This document shows, one piece after another, positions 27,519 to 38,300 of a stretch of DNA of 64,000 nucleotides (position 1 is the stretch's first letter; each line of letters starts with the position of its first letter). Source of the DNA: Acidobacteriaceae bacterium. GTDB lineage: Bacteria > Acidobacteriota > Terriglobia > Terriglobales > Acidobacteriaceae. A program made the position numbers and the translations under genes. The notes under the pieces were generated by a model that was not told where the DNA came from, did not search any database, and saw nothing but the letters and a program-made list of their open reading frames with translations. The DNA is taken from assembly GCA_030041515.1 (NCBI GenBank), contig JASHNS010000031.1, positions 1-64,000 of the forward strand, in the 5' to 3' direction.

Positions 27519-28709
27519 GTGCTCAGACTCAAACTGGTTGCCACTGCATTTGTTCTCGCGGCGTTTTCGATTCCCGCTTTCGCGCAGCGACAGGATCCCA
27601 CGCTGGCTGCCACTCCACCGATGGGCTGGAACAGCTGGAACCACTTCGCCGGCAAGGTGGACGACGCCGACGTGCGCGCCGCCGCGGATTACATGGTCTC
27701 CAGCGGCATGAAGGCGGCCGGGTACGTCTACGTCAACATCGACGACACCTGGGAGGGCCAGCGCGACGCGCAGGGTTTCATCCACTCCAACAGCAAATTC
27801 CCCGACATGAAGGCGCTGGCCGACTACGTGCATTCGAAGGGACTGAAGCTCGGCATCTACTCCTCTCCGGGCCCCAAAACCTGCGCCGGCTATCCAGGCA
27901 GCTACGGCCACGTCCAGCAGGACGCCGAGACTTACGCCAGGTGGGGCGTCGACTACCTGAAATACGACCTGTGCAGTTTTATCCCCATCATGGAAAAGGA
28001 AGCTCCGCACGACAAGCAGAAGCAACTGGCCATCATGCAGGACGCCTATCGCCAGATGCATGACGCGCTGGTCGCCACCGGCCGGCCCATTGTCTTCAGT
28101 CTCTGTCAGTATGGCTGGATGGACGTATGGAAGTGGGGCGCCTCGGTGGGGGGCAATCTGTGGCGGACTACCGACGACATCAACGACACCTGGGAGCGCA
28201 TGTCAGAAATCGGATTCAATGACCAGCTCGGTCTCGCCCAATACGCCGGCCCGGGCCACTGGAACGATCCCGACATGCTCGAAATCGGCAACGGCGGCAT
28301 GACCTTCGACGAGTACAAGACGCATATGAGCTTGTGGGCGATCCTGGCGGCGCCGCTGCTGGCGGGCAATGATCTGAGCAAAATGTCGCCGCAGACGATT
28401 GAGATCCTGACCAATCGCGATGTGATCGCCGTCGATCAGGATCCGCTCGGCAAAGAGGGCACTCGAGCTTTTGCCGTGGGCATGACGGAAATCTGGACCA
28501 AACCGCTGAGTCACGGCGCGCTCGCCGCCGGCCTGTTCAACCGCGACACAGTCGTGCAGCCGATCACGCTCGACCTGCACGCGATCGGCTATCCGGCCAA
28601 CGCAAAGCTCCGCGACCTGTGGACCCACCAGAATGTTTCGGCCCGGAACGGTCAATACACCGCCATGGTTCCGCCGCATGGCGTCGTGATGCTGAAGGTG
28701 AGCCGTTAA
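27519..28709 (+). CDS. secreted GH27 alpha-galactosidase (second copy)
   Basis: A 396-residue exported alpha-galactosidase of glycoside hydrolase family 27. Signal peptide LKLVATAFVLAAFSIPAFA; GTG start at 27519 with AAGGA upstream. All landmark motifs are canonical: ATPPMGWNSWNHFA, YVYVNIDDTWEGQRD, the nucleophile Asp in WGVDYLKYDLCSF, and the acid/base Asp in GHWNDPDMLEIGNGGM. The C-terminal beta domain is short. Removal of terminal alpha-galactose (or, in some members, beta-arabinopyranose) from oligosaccharides in the periplasm is expected. A convergent aldose-epimerase lipoprotein gene lies directly downstream, a functionally sensible neighbour. Confidence 0.92.
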   Translation: MLRLKLVATAFVLAAFSIPAFAQRQDPTLAATPPMGWNSWNHFAGKVDDADVRAAADYMVSSGMKAAGYVYVNIDDTWEGQRDAQGFIHSNSKFPDMKALADYVHSKGLKLGIYSSPGPKTCAGYPGSYGHVQQDAETYARWGVDYLKYDLCSFIPIMEKEAPHDKQKQLAIMQDAYRQMHDALVATGRPIVFSLCQYGWMDVWKWGASVGGNLWRTTDDINDTWERMSEIGFNDQLGLAQYAGPGHWNDPDMLEIGNGGMTFDEYKTHMSLWAILAAPLLAGNDLSKMSPQTIEILTNRDVIAVDQDPLGKEGTRAFAVGMTEIWTKPLSHGALAAGLFNRDTVVQPITLDLHAIGYPANAKLRDLWTHQNVSARNGQYTAMVPPHGVVMLKVSR

Positions 28710-28806
28710 ATGCGACACCGCCGAGACACAGAGAGAGCGGAGAGTTGGATGGATTTGAGATCCAGGTGAACTCCACGTTCTCGGTGCTACGAATCTTTCC
28801 CTCATA

Positions 28807-28836
28807 GCAAAAGCCCCCGCCTCCGGGGGCTTTTGC
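28807..28836. terminator. bidirectional rho-independent terminator
   Basis: A perfect 13-bp stem GCAAAAGCCCCCG/CGGGGGCTTTTGC with a 4-base CCTC loop, with A and T tracts in the stem. It separates the convergent GH27 and aldose-epimerase genes and can serve both. Confidence 0.92.
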
Positions 28837-28856
28837 CCTGGCTGAGCGCTATCCGT

Positions 28857-30098
28857 CTACTTCTTTGCCTGTGCGGAGTCAGGCTGGAACAATTCCACGC
28901 GCACGTGCCACTGCACCGACTGTCCCGGTTTCAGCGTGACCATGCCCGTGTTCATTCCGTGCCATTCCTTCCCAAATGGATCGGCAAAGTTGAACTGCTC
29001 CTCGATGGCCGCAAACTTGGCCGTTGGCGGTGAATACACCTGTACGGTCCGGATGTCGGGCGACAATCCCAGCACTTTCACGCCGTAGTTGCTCGCCGGA
29101 TCGGTGAGAGTCACCTCCACCATGCCGTTGGTCCGATGCAGGTTCGACCAGTTGTCGTCCAGATAGGTGTCGTCCAGCGGAGCGCCCCTGGGTGCCAGAA
29201 AATCCCATTTCGTTCCCTTGACCGGCAGCAGTTTGCCCGTCGGAAAGACGTCCTGATAATTGTTCACCTGCGCCACCTGGTTGCCCGGCACGTGCAGCAG
29301 CGCCTGCGCCCGTTCGCCGCTTGGAATCGAGAAGTACGGATGCCAGCCGATCGCCATCGGCTCGTCTTCCGTGCCTACATTCTTCGCCACAATCTCCGCG
29401 TCGACTGCGCCGCCCGTGAGCGTGATCACGAAGCTCAGATCCGTCTTTGACAGCCAGTGTCCGTTAAAATCGCCCGCGTGGATCACGCCCGTCACGGTTT
29501 CTCCATCCGGAATCTTCACGGTCTGTACGTCCTCGACCGGCCAGTTCAGGATCAGCCCGTGCATTGCGTGCTTGTCTTCATCCGGATGCTCGCTGTTATG
29601 CCAGTTCGCGGGCAGCACGATTTTCTTTCCATGCCACTCGGTCGTGATGGTCTTCCCGTCCGGTGAGAGCTTCCCCAGAATGCGGTTTGGATAGGGCACC
29701 AGAAACGGAGCGCAGCAGCTGAAACTCGCGTTCCCATACGCATCGGCCGCAGAGCCGGGCGCCATGCGCTGCGCCAGTTCTTCCAGAGAGGGCGCCCACA
29801 GCACCGGAATCTCCCCTTTTCCGGGAACATCCGCCGTGATCTGGAAAACTTCCATGCCCCGCCCCGGGAGCACCGTCAGCGACAGGAACTCGGGTTTGGT
29901 TCCATTAGTCGTGGCGGCTCGCGTCAGCTTCACCACCGGCTGGCCGCCGATCTCCGGGGTTGACTGCGCCTGCGGAGTTGCCGACTCCGTCTCAGCCGGA
30001 TTCGCCGGTGCTGTTGCCGTTTTTGAGCTCCTGCATCCTGCCATCAAAGCCAGGGCTCCCGCCAGAGCGGCCGCCGCCATTCCCATTCGCATCCGCAT
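28857..30098 (-). CDS. aldose 1-epimerase (mutarotase)-family lipoprotein
   Basis: A 413-residue lipid-anchored protein. The N-terminus has a lipoprotein signal (ALAGALALMAGC), followed by an Ala/Thr/Pro linker to about residue 50. The rest is the galactose-mutarotase beta-sandwich: PFLVPYPNRILGKLSP, HAMHGLILNWPVED (His), PMAIGWHPYFSIP (catalytic-type His) and GVKVLGLSPDIRTVQVYSPP. It probably interconverts sugar anomers, or binds sugar, in the periplasm. Being convergent to an alpha-galactosidase gene, it could process released galactose. Most aldose epimerases are soluble; the lipid anchor is a variation seen in polysaccharide-degrading bacteria. Confidence 0.85.
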   Translation of the reverse strand: MRMRMGMAAAALAGALALMAGCRSSKTATAPANPAETESATPQAQSTPEIGGQPVVKLTRAATTNGTKPEFLSLTVLPGRGMEVFQITADVPGKGEIPVLWAPSLEELAQRMAPGSAADAYGNASFSCCAPFLVPYPNRILGKLSPDGKTITTEWHGKKIVLPANWHNSEHPDEDKHAMHGLILNWPVEDVQTVKIPDGETVTGVIHAGDFNGHWLSKTDLSFVITLTGGAVDAEIVAKNVGTEDEPMAIGWHPYFSIPSGERAQALLHVPGNQVAQVNNYQDVFPTGKLLPVKGTKWDFLAPRGAPLDDTYLDDNWSNLHRTNGMVEVTLTDPASNYGVKVLGLSPDIRTVQVYSPPTAKFAAIEEQFNFADPFGKEWHGMNTGMVTLKPGQSVQWHVRVELFQPDSAQAKK

Positions 30099-30195
30099 TG
30101 TGTCGCCGTCTCCTGCATATCAATAATTTCAAACACCCTGAAGCCCCTCATTGTACGCTGCCGACGCCCCACAAACCTGCATCTACAATCTGCTC

Positions 30196-30909
30196 GTGCC
30201 GGAAAATCCCGCAAATGCTGCCGCGCTGGCCGCTCTCAATCGCAGGGTTGTCGCCTGCGAACGCTGCCCTCGCCTGCGCAGCCACTGCACAGCGGTCGCC
30301 CTGAACAAGCGGCGCATGTATCGAGAATGCGAGTACTGGGGAAAACCCGTTCCCTCCTTCGGAGATCCGGCCGCACGCGTGCTTTTTGTTGGACTCGCTC
30401 CCGGCGCGCACGGCTCCAACCGTACCGGCCGCCCCTTCACCGGCGACGGGTCCGGCGATTTCCTCTATCCATTGCTGCACCGCGCTGGATTCGCGTCCCA
30501 GCCCAATTCCACGCATCGCGATGACGGCATGGTTCTCAGGGATGCCTGGATCACGGCCGTGGTTCGATGCGCGCCGCCCGACAACAAGCCGCTCCCTGGG
30601 GAGCTCGCCGCGTGCGCGCCTTTTCTGGATGAGGAGGTGGCCGCACTTCCACGGGTCCGCGCCGTTGTCTGCTTTGGCAAAATCGCCTTTGACGGATTCC
30701 TCTCCCATCTGGTGCGCACGGGCCAGATCACGCGCCGCACCGGCCTCGTCTTCGGCCATGCGGCGGAATACCGCGTCCCCGGCGATCGCTGGCTGCTGGC
30801 CAGCTACCACCCCTCGCTGCAGAACACCAACACCGGCAAGCTCACGCCTGCGATGATGCTTCAGGTCTTCCGCCGCGCGCGCCGGCTTGCCGGAATTTCT
30901 GCTCCGTAA
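30196..30909 (+). CDS. uracil-DNA glycosylase, family 5 (UdgB-like)
   Basis: A cytosolic base-excision repair enzyme that removes uracil (and often hypoxanthine) from DNA. 237 residues from GTG 30196; a TTG at 30151 is an alternative. Iron-sulfur cysteines are seen in ACERCPRLRSHC, VRCAPPDNKP and LAACAPF. The active-site signature GLAPGAHGSNRTGRPFTGDG lacks the polar catalytic Asp/Asn of other families, which is typical for family 5, and SYHPSLQNTNTGKL near the end is the DNA-binding loop. RRMYRECEYWGKPVPSFGDP is also characteristic of UdgB. It is a single-gene unit. Confidence 0.92.
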   Translation: MPENPANAAALAALNRRVVACERCPRLRSHCTAVALNKRRMYRECEYWGKPVPSFGDPAARVLFVGLAPGAHGSNRTGRPFTGDGSGDFLYPLLHRAGFASQPNSTHRDDGMVLRDAWITAVVRCAPPDNKPLPGELAACAPFLDEEVAALPRVRAVVCFGKIAFDGFLSHLVRTGQITRRTGLVFGHAAEYRVPGDRWLLASYHPSLQNTNTGKLTPAMMLQVFRRARRLAGISAP

Positions 30910-31004
30910 ATTCCTCACGGGCTGGGCATCTTCGTCTGCGCTGAGGCGCCTCCAACAGCAGGTCGAGGGAGCCACCAAGGTTCCCGCGCAAGAGGCCCAA
31001 ACCC

Positions 31005-31157
31005 ATGATCACGATCCTGATCGTTATCCTGCTCCTGATGCTCATCGGAGCGTTTCCCGCCTGGCCGTACAGCCGCAGCTGGGGCTATTACCCCAGCGGA
31101 GGGCTTGGACTGATCCTGCTCATCGTCGTCATTCTGTTGCTGCTGCGCGTCGTCTGA
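31005..31157 (+). CDS. DUF3309-family micro-protein
   Basis: A 50-residue membrane protein, ATG 31005 to TGA 31155-31157. It has two helices: MITILIVILLLMLIGAFPAW and a C-terminal GLGLILLIVVILLLLRVV, linked by the strongly conserved PYSRSWGYYPSGG. This matches the DUF3309 family, which is widespread in Proteobacteria and Acidobacteria and has no known function. A weak AGAGG sequence precedes the start. The hairpin at 31172-31199 lies just downstream. Confidence 0.85.
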   Translation: MITILIVILLLMLIGAFPAWPYSRSWGYYPSGGLGLILLIVVILLLLRVV

Positions 31158-31171
31158 GCTCCCTGGAGGGC

Positions 31172-31199
31172 AAAAGAAAAGGGCCGGCGAACCGGCCCT
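31172..31199 (-). terminator. terminator of the TonB-dependent receptor gene
   Basis: An 8-bp stem AGGGCCGG/CCGGCCCT with a 4-base loop, followed on the minus strand by TTTTCTTTTG. It lies 25 bases past the receptor's stop codon. On the plus strand it has no T tract but may still slow polymerase after the DUF3309 gene. Confidence 0.8.
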
Positions 31200-31223
31200 C
31201 TCGCTGTTGCGTGGAACGACGGA

Positions 31224-34200
31224 TCAGAAGTGCAAATACAACGATCCCTGCAGCACGCGCGGCCCTTCGCCGCTGCTGAGCGGGTTGTCGTTGCTTCCAA
31301 TGTTGCCCATGCTGGACTGCGAGTTGATTTCACCGAAGGGTCCCGCCTGGTCGGTGATGTCGACAATTGGAGTGCCGAAATTCGGATGGTTGAACGCATT
31401 GAAGGCATCCGCCCGGAACATGACGTTCATGCTCTCGTGAATTGGGAAGGTCTTCCCGGCGCCCAGATCCAGGTCGAAGAATCCCGGCCCGTACAGATTG
31501 TTCCGGCTGCCGATCTCGAAACCGAGCGGCCCGGTATAGTCGGCGTTCGCCTTCTGCGGATTCGCAAAGGCATACAGCGGCTGCCCCTTCCCGCCATGCA
31601 GGTGAATCTTCATGTCTGCAGTCGAAGCGCCAGGGACCAGAAGTGCCGCAGCATTGTTCGCGTAGCCGGCGACGAAGGCGTTCGCCCCTGCGTTGTAGGG
31701 GTTCCCGGTGTGCCAGTTTGGTATCCCGCTGATCTGCCATCCTCCGACTAATTCGTTCAGCCAGATGGGGACATTGCTCGCCACCATCTGTCCGCGCCCG
31801 ATCGGCAGGTCGTACATGAAGTTTCCAGTGAGGTTGTTCGCGATGTCGAAGTCCGAGTTCCCACGGCACTCTCTCGGCCGCAGCTCGTCGCAGATGAACC
31901 CATACCCGCCGAAGGCGATCTGGTTCCCGATCAGCGACGTGTTGTCGATCGAGTGCGACCAGGTATAGTTCAGGTCAAACTGCAGCCCGCTGCTCATGTT
32001 CTTGTGCAGCGTAATCAGCAGGCCGTTGTAGCTCGAAAAACCCTGGTTCGTGTAGAACGTGTCCTCCGAGAACTGCTGCGCCATGCCTACGTTGGGCGGA
32101 AGTGCCCCCGCTGCCGACAGAGCCTGCGTTGTATCCGCAAAATCTCCGCGGCCCACATAGGTGGATTGGGACCCCGCAACATAGTCGGTGTTGTTCGCGT
32201 AGCCATTTGCCTGACCGAATCCCGGCGTCAGTACATCCTCGTACCATGGCTGCGGCGTGATCGGAAGCCCCTTCCTTACCTCTTCTGAGATGTTTGTAAA
32301 TGCCTGAGACATCATCTGCCCCGACTTCGTATCGGGAAAATCGATGAGCTGGCTGGAATCGACCTGCGCAAGCAGGCGTCGTCCCAGACGTCCGACATAG
32401 GTCATGCTCAACAGGAAGTTGTGGGGGAACTGCTGTTGAATTCCGAAGTTGTAACCAATCGAATAGGGCGTTTTCAACTGCGGATCGATGATCTCGTTGA
32501 ACGTGCTGGCGGGAAGCCCATAGGGAATGAGCCCGCCGGGCGTTGCCGCCACATACGGGAGGAAGGGTGATGAGGAAATCGGCGCCGGCGGAGGAGCCGG
32601 TGGATTGTTCAGGCCTCCCCAGCGCGCATCGCTCTGGAAGGAGGTATACGCATTGCCGGGTGTCCCATAGTCCTGCGGGTTGCTCGCCTGGAACATGTAG
32701 GAAAACTGCGACTGCTGGTACTGCACCGCATTGATCACGGTCTGGTCGTAGACGATGTTCGCGCCGCCGTTGATCACCATCTTGCGGTTTCCCGGGGGTG
32801 TGAAGGCGAAGGCGAGCTTAGGCGCAAAGTTGTCGTATTGCGGGGAGTAGTAGCCTGGCCCATGGTTCGCCTTACCCCCCAGCACATATTCGATCAGCGG
32901 GATCGCGAGGTTGCCCGAAACCCCCTGGCGCGCCTGCGCAACCCGATCGCCGAAGTAGGTGTCGAAGTCGAACTTCTGGCTCGGATTGTCGTAGTACTGC
33001 GACATCGACTCGATGCCGTTCGCGTCATAGGGCACGCTGAAGAACTGCCACTGCACGCCGTAGGTCAGCGTCAGGCTTGGCGTCACCTTCCACGTATCGT
33101 TGATGTACGCCTCCGCCTCTTTGTAATGGTATTTGTGGTACTGCGGCGTTCCCTGCGGGATGGCATTCAGTTGGGAGTTGTAGTAGTACGTCGCAGAGTT
33201 TGCCGTCACCGGTGCCAGCGCCAGTGCAAAAGCACCGTCATAGAGCGCCGTCGAGTTACCTGGCGCTAAATCGGCCGGCCGCAGCGATGGCGTTCCCGTC
33301 GGGACGGACAGGCTGGGCGTGTACCCGCCCAGTCCGAGCGTGGGAGTGTTGTAGTTCAGGATCGTCCAGTCCAGCGGATGCGGCCACTTGAAATCACCGC
33401 CGAATGTGAAGCTGTGCGTCCCCTTCAGCCAGCTGAAGTTATCCCGCACCACCGGAATCGGGAACGTGCGCCCCTGCGCGTTGATCGCAATCGGGTACGG
33501 CGCGGTCAGAATCGCGCCGCCCGTTCCGTTTCCACCAAAGGTCTGGTACTGCGTCGGTCCAGTCGGATTGTATGTATCCGAGAACGCGTAATCTTCGGTG
33601 ACGTCCCCTACGTACAGCTCGTTGATCATGTTCGGGGTGATCGTCCACGTGTGGTTGACAACCCAGGTGTAGCTGTTGTCGAGGAATGGGTGCGTCTCCG
33701 GATCGCCCGGGAACTGGATCGCGCTCTCCGTTCCATTCGTCCGGGTCCAGTGCCCCACTCCGTAGAGCTTCATTTTGGAATTGATGTTCCAGTCCACGCG
33801 GGAGACGAAGTTGTTTTCCTTGTACGGATAGGGCGCATCGAAGGCAAAGCCGCCCGTGTTGAGCGTGTCGCCCTCGCTCAGGTTGTTCGAGTGCGGATAG
33901 CGATTATTGAAGATGCTCTGCACACCGGCATTCCACCCGATTCCCAGCGGATCGAGCGATGCCACCTGTGACGGAGTCAACTGTGACAAGCCCCCGCTGG
34001 CGTTTTGATAGGTGATGATGCCGTTCCGGTAGCTGTCCAGAGGGACGGTCTGGTTGACGACATTCGAGAGCGTGTCGCGCCGCCCGTCGTAATCGAAATA
34101 GAAGAGAAGCTTATTCCGGAGTACCGGCCCGCCAATCCCGCCGCCAAACTGGTTGCGGATGAGGGGAGGCCGCGGAACCTGCGGAAATGCGTTGTTGTTG

Positions 34201-34991
34201 AACCAGGTGTTCGCCTCCATGGAACGATCGCGATAGTAGTCGAAGAGGTCTCCGTGGAAGTGGTTGGTGCCGCTTTTGGTCACCAGGTCGTACTCGCCGC
34301 CGCCGCCAGGACCCGAAGTCGAGAGATCCCCCGCCTCGACGCCGCGGAATTCCTGAACCGAATCCACCGGGGCATTCGCCACGATGGCGCCGAATTGGCC
34401 GGTTGCCATGTCATTGACATCCAGGCCGTCCAGCGTAACCCGGTCCTGGTCCACGCGCGAACCCGTCGCCGACCCGTCATTCGTGATGCCCGGCTGCTGG
34501 GTAAACAACGCCGCCGGGCTGTCCCGATCTTCCACCGGAAGGTCGTTCAGCATCGAGACGTCGAAGTTATTGCCCACGGTCGCATCGGTGGTATCGAGCG
34601 TCACGTTCGCATTCGAGGCCGACACGGTCACCGTCTGCGTCACACTGCCGACGGTCAACTTCACGTTCTCCGTGCGGATCACGGCGACGTTCATATAAAC
34701 GCCCGCCACGGTCACGGTCTGGAACCCCGCATGGGTCACCGTCAGCGTGTAGCCAGGTCCCGGCTTCACTTCCTCGATCGTGTACACGCCGGACTGATCC
34801 GACTGCGTGTGATAGGTTGTGCCCGACTGAACGTCCCGCAGCACAATGTCCGCACCAGGGACCACTGCCCCCGACGTATCCGTCACAAGGCCGGTCAGGG
34901 TCGCCGTCTGGTTCTGCGCCTTCAGGGTTGTCATCCCCACCAGCAGCATTGCCGCAAATACAAGGATTCCAAATAGTTTTGTCTTTTTCAT
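31224..34991 (-). CDS. Oar-like TonB-dependent receptor with carboxypeptidase-regulatory-like domain
   Basis: A 1,255-residue outer-membrane protein of the type greatly expanded in Acidobacteria. A signal peptide (LFGILVFAAMLLVGMTTLKA) precedes a CarboxypepD_reg-like beta-sandwich (residues ~25-110: TATLTGLVTDTSGAVVPGAD, YTIEEVKPGPGYTLTV), then a plug-like region (SPAALFTQQPGI, RVTLDGLDVNDM) and a 22-strand barrel ending GPRVLQGSLYLHF. No SusD partner is adjacent. GGAGG seven bases before ATG 34991 fixes the start; a frame from 35027 is longer but lacks this site. It is divergent from the GH38 gene, so uptake of a mannose-containing oligomer is a reasonable but unproven role. Confidence 0.9.
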   Translation of the reverse strand: MKKTKLFGILVFAAMLLVGMTTLKAQNQTATLTGLVTDTSGAVVPGADIVLRDVQSGTTYHTQSDQSGVYTIEEVKPGPGYTLTVTHAGFQTVTVAGVYMNVAVIRTENVKLTVGSVTQTVTVSASNANVTLDTTDATVGNNFDVSMLNDLPVEDRDSPAALFTQQPGITNDGSATGSRVDQDRVTLDGLDVNDMATGQFGAIVANAPVDSVQEFRGVEAGDLSTSGPGGGGEYDLVTKSGTNHFHGDLFDYYRDRSMEANTWFNNNAFPQVPRPPLIRNQFGGGIGGPVLRNKLLFYFDYDGRRDTLSNVVNQTVPLDSYRNGIITYQNASGGLSQLTPSQVASLDPLGIGWNAGVQSIFNNRYPHSNNLSEGDTLNTGGFAFDAPYPYKENNFVSRVDWNINSKMKLYGVGHWTRTNGTESAIQFPGDPETHPFLDNSYTWVVNHTWTITPNMINELYVGDVTEDYAFSDTYNPTGPTQYQTFGGNGTGGAILTAPYPIAINAQGRTFPIPVVRDNFSWLKGTHSFTFGGDFKWPHPLDWTILNYNTPTLGLGGYTPSLSVPTGTPSLRPADLAPGNSTALYDGAFALALAPVTANSATYYYNSQLNAIPQGTPQYHKYHYKEAEAYINDTWKVTPSLTLTYGVQWQFFSVPYDANGIESMSQYYDNPSQKFDFDTYFGDRVAQARQGVSGNLAIPLIEYVLGGKANHGPGYYSPQYDNFAPKLAFAFTPPGNRKMVINGGANIVYDQTVINAVQYQQSQFSYMFQASNPQDYGTPGNAYTSFQSDARWGGLNNPPAPPPAPISSSPFLPYVAATPGGLIPYGLPASTFNEIIDPQLKTPYSIGYNFGIQQQFPHNFLLSMTYVGRLGRRLLAQVDSSQLIDFPDTKSGQMMSQAFTNISEEVRKGLPITPQPWYEDVLTPGFGQANGYANNTDYVAGSQSTYVGRGDFADTTQALSAAGALPPNVGMAQQFSEDTFYTNQGFSSYNGLLITLHKNMSSGLQFDLNYTWSHSIDNTSLIGNQIAFGGYGFICDELRPRECRGNSDFDIANNLTGNFMYDLPIGRGQMVASNVPIWLNELVGGWQISGIPNWHTGNPYNAGANAFVAGYANNAAALLVPGASTADMKIHLHGGKGQPLYAFANPQKANADYTGPLGFEIGSRNNLYGPGFFDLDLGAGKTFPIHESMNVMFRADAFNAFNHPNFGTPIVDITDQAGPFGEINSQSSMGNIGSNDNPLSSGEGPRVLQGSLYLHF

Positions 34992-35395
34992 AAAAAGCCT
35001 CCAGAGCAATTCGCACAGCGAGAACATCGCCCAGCTGGCGCCTTCGCAGGAAGGAGCTCAGCGGACTGGCCGGGAGTTGCGAGTGGGTGCGGCGCACCAG
35101 CCCCAGAACTGGTACACCGAAGCGGAACAACGTCTGGGCTTAGCCAAAGAACAGCAAAACGGAAAGCTAAAGCTAATAACTAAGTAAGCAATTTAAGGAC
35201 CACTCCGATGATTCGATTTTCACAGGCTCTTTTTCGCATAACTACTGCTTTTTTCATGCGATCACATTGGCGGTAACCTGTACGCATTACTTTTTTCCGT
35301 CACTGGATTATGATTTTTGGGATTTTTTGATGCTTCCGGGCTTCTCCGGTTCTAAGGTATCCGTTTGTAGATAATGGTCTTCGGAGGATCCAAAC
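34992..35395. promoter_or_regulatory. AT-rich divergent regulatory region
   Basis: A 404-bp spacer between the divergent receptor and alpha-mannosidase genes. No gene is seen. From about 35145 to 35345 the base composition is clearly richer in A+T than elsewhere in the window, with T runs (TTTTTCG, CTTTTTTCATG, ACTTTTTTCC, GGGATTTTTTGA). This is where both promoters should lie. No confident -35/-10 pair or operator palindrome was identified. Confidence 0.5.
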
Positions 35396-38300
35396 GTGTT
35401 TCGGCAAGCTCTGGCCTTTTCTCTTCTGGTTTTTCTCGTCGGCAGCGTCGCCCGGGCCCAGTCCGCCGAGGACGTCGCGGCAGCCGAAAAAACCCTCTCT
35501 GCTGCGCAGACGGAGGTCATCACCCGCCTCGGCGCACTGAGCGATCTGCCCGCAGGCCAGTGGCATTATCACGTCGGCACGCTTGCTCACGGCGAAGATC
35601 CAGCCCTCGACGACTCTTCCTGGCCAGTCGCCAAACCCAACAGCGAGTATCCGTCGGACTCCATCTGGTTCCGTCAGTGGGTGACCGTACCCAAAACCCT
35701 CGAGGGATACGACCTCACGGGCACCCGCATCTGGTTCCAGTTCAATGCCTGGGTGAACGGTCCTCTGCCGCAGATCATCTACTTCAACGGCCGTCGCGTG
35801 GCCATGGGCGACGACCTCGCGCCCATCGTCCTCTTCGATCAGGCCAAACCGGGTGATCGCGTGCTCATTGCAGTCAAGCTGCTCCGCACCGTCGACCAGA
35901 AGCACTTCGTCGACGCGCCCATGCAGATCGATTTCGCCGCAAACCGTCCGAGTCCTGAAGATCTCCGCGAAGAATTTCTCACTGCCGCGCTGCTCGTTCC
36001 CACCCTGTCGAAAAACATCGCCGCCGACCAGGCCACGCTCTCGAAAGGCATCGACCAGGTCGACCTCAACGCCCTCAGCGCAGGCAATCAGTCGCAGTTT
36101 GACGCTTCCCTGCGCGCCGCCCAGTCCACGCTGATGGCTCTTAAGCCGATGATGGACACCGCCACCCTGCACCTGACCGGCAACTCGCACATCGACGCCG
36201 CGTGGCTCTGGCCGTGGACGGAAACCGTCAACACGGTCCGTGACACCTTTGGCACTGCCATCCAGCTGATGGAGGAGTATCCCACCTACACCTTCACGCA
36301 ATCAGCAGCCGCCTACAACAGCTGGCTGGCCAACGATTATCCCGATCTCAACGCGCAGATCGCCGATCGCATCAAGCAGGGGCGCTGGGAAGTCGTCGGC
36401 GGCATGTGGGTCGAGCCCGACCTCAACATGCCCGATGGCGAATCCACCGTCCGCTCCATCCTCATCGGGAAGCGCTGGTACCAGCAGCACTACGGCGTCG
36501 ATGTGCGCATCGGGTGGAACCCGGATTCATTCGGCTACAACTGGCAGCTTCCGCAAATCTACAAGCGCACCGGCATTGACTACTTCGTGACCCAAAAGAT
36601 GGCCTGGAACGACACCAACAAGCTGCCGTTGAAGCTGTTCTGGTGGGAATCGCCCGACGGCAGCAAGGTGCTCACGTACTTTCCGCATGACTACGCCAAC
36701 ACCAACCTCAATCCCGTGCGCCTCGCTGCCGATCTCGCCCAGGCGCGCAAGTTCTCGCCCGGCATGACCGAAATGATGGATCTGTACGGCGTGGGCGACC
36801 ATGGCGGCGGCCCCACGCGCGCCATGCTCGACCAGGGCCTGCACTGGATGCAGCCCGATAAAGTCGTGCCCAAAATGCAGTTCGGCACCGCGGCGACGTA
36901 TTTCTCCGCCATCGAAAAAGACATCGCGCCCGAATCCCGGACGTGGGATTACCGCACCATCGCGCAGGGCTACGTCAACCCCACTCCGGTCCCCGGCAAG
37001 ATCGCCATCCCCACCTGGGACGACGAGCTCTACCTTGAGTTTCATCGCGGAACCTACACCACCCAAGCCCTGATGAAATGGAACCTGCGTCACGGACCGG
37101 AATGGACTCTCGACGCTGAGAAGGCCGCCTCACTGGCGTGGCTCGATGGCAGTTCCTACCCGGCAACGGAACTCACGAACGCGTGGAAGACCATCACGTT
37201 TAACGATTTTCACGACCTCGCCGCCGGCTCCGGTATCGGCGTCATCTACAAAACCGCGGCCCGGCAATTTCGCCAGGTCCACCGTGCCGATGAGTTGATT
37301 TCCTCAGCGGCTCTCTCGACGGTCGCCGCTCACGTCGACACGCAGGTCGCCTCCGGCGTCCCGGTTTTCGTCTTCAACCCGCTCGCCTGGGCGCGCACCG
37401 GCACTGTCAAGGTCGATGTTCAGATGCCGTCCGCAACCAGCGTTGTCTCCGTTCTCGATCCCCATGGCGCCGTATTGCCCTCGGAGATCCTCTCGAAGGA
37501 CGCCGCGACGAATACCTTCCACCTGCTCGTCAAGGCGCATGACGTGCCTTCGCTCGGCTACGAAGTCCTCCGCGTCGTCCCCGGCGCGCGCCCGTTCCCG
37601 AGCGACCTTCACGTCCACGGCCTCACCCTCGAAAACGCCGCTCTCCGCCTCGTCATCGATCCCAAAACCGGCTGCATCACCAGCCTCTATGACAAAACGT
37701 CCGGGTTTGAGACCCTCGCCCCGAACACCTGCGGCAACGAGCTCCAGGCCTTCCACGATGTGCCGAAGCAGTACGATGCGTGGAACATCCAATACGACGC
37801 CTACGATCACCCGCCGGTACGTCTCACCCAGGCCGACTCCGTCCAGCTCATCGACAACAATCCCATGCGCGCCGTCGTTCGCGTCACGCGCCACTGGGAC
37901 AAGTCGAAATTCGTTCAGGACATCGTCCTCGAAACAGGCTCCGATCAGGCCGTCGTCGTGAACAACATCGACTGGCACGAAACCCACATCCTGCTGAAGG
38001 ACGCGTTCGCGCTCTCCGCCACCAGCCCCTTTGCCACGTTTGAGATTCCTTTCGGCAGCATCCAGCGCCCCACCACGCGCAACAACAGCTGGGAGAAAGC
38101 CCGCTTTGAAGACGCCGCGCAGCGCTGGGCCGACCTCGGCGACGCACAGCACGGCTTCAGCCTCATCAACGACTCGAAATACGGCTACGACGCCGTCGGC
38201 AATCAGCTCCGCCTCACTCTGCTGCGCTCACCCACCTGGCCGGATCCCAACGCCGACCGCGGCCCGCAGCACTTCAGCTTCGCGCTGTATCCGCATGCCG

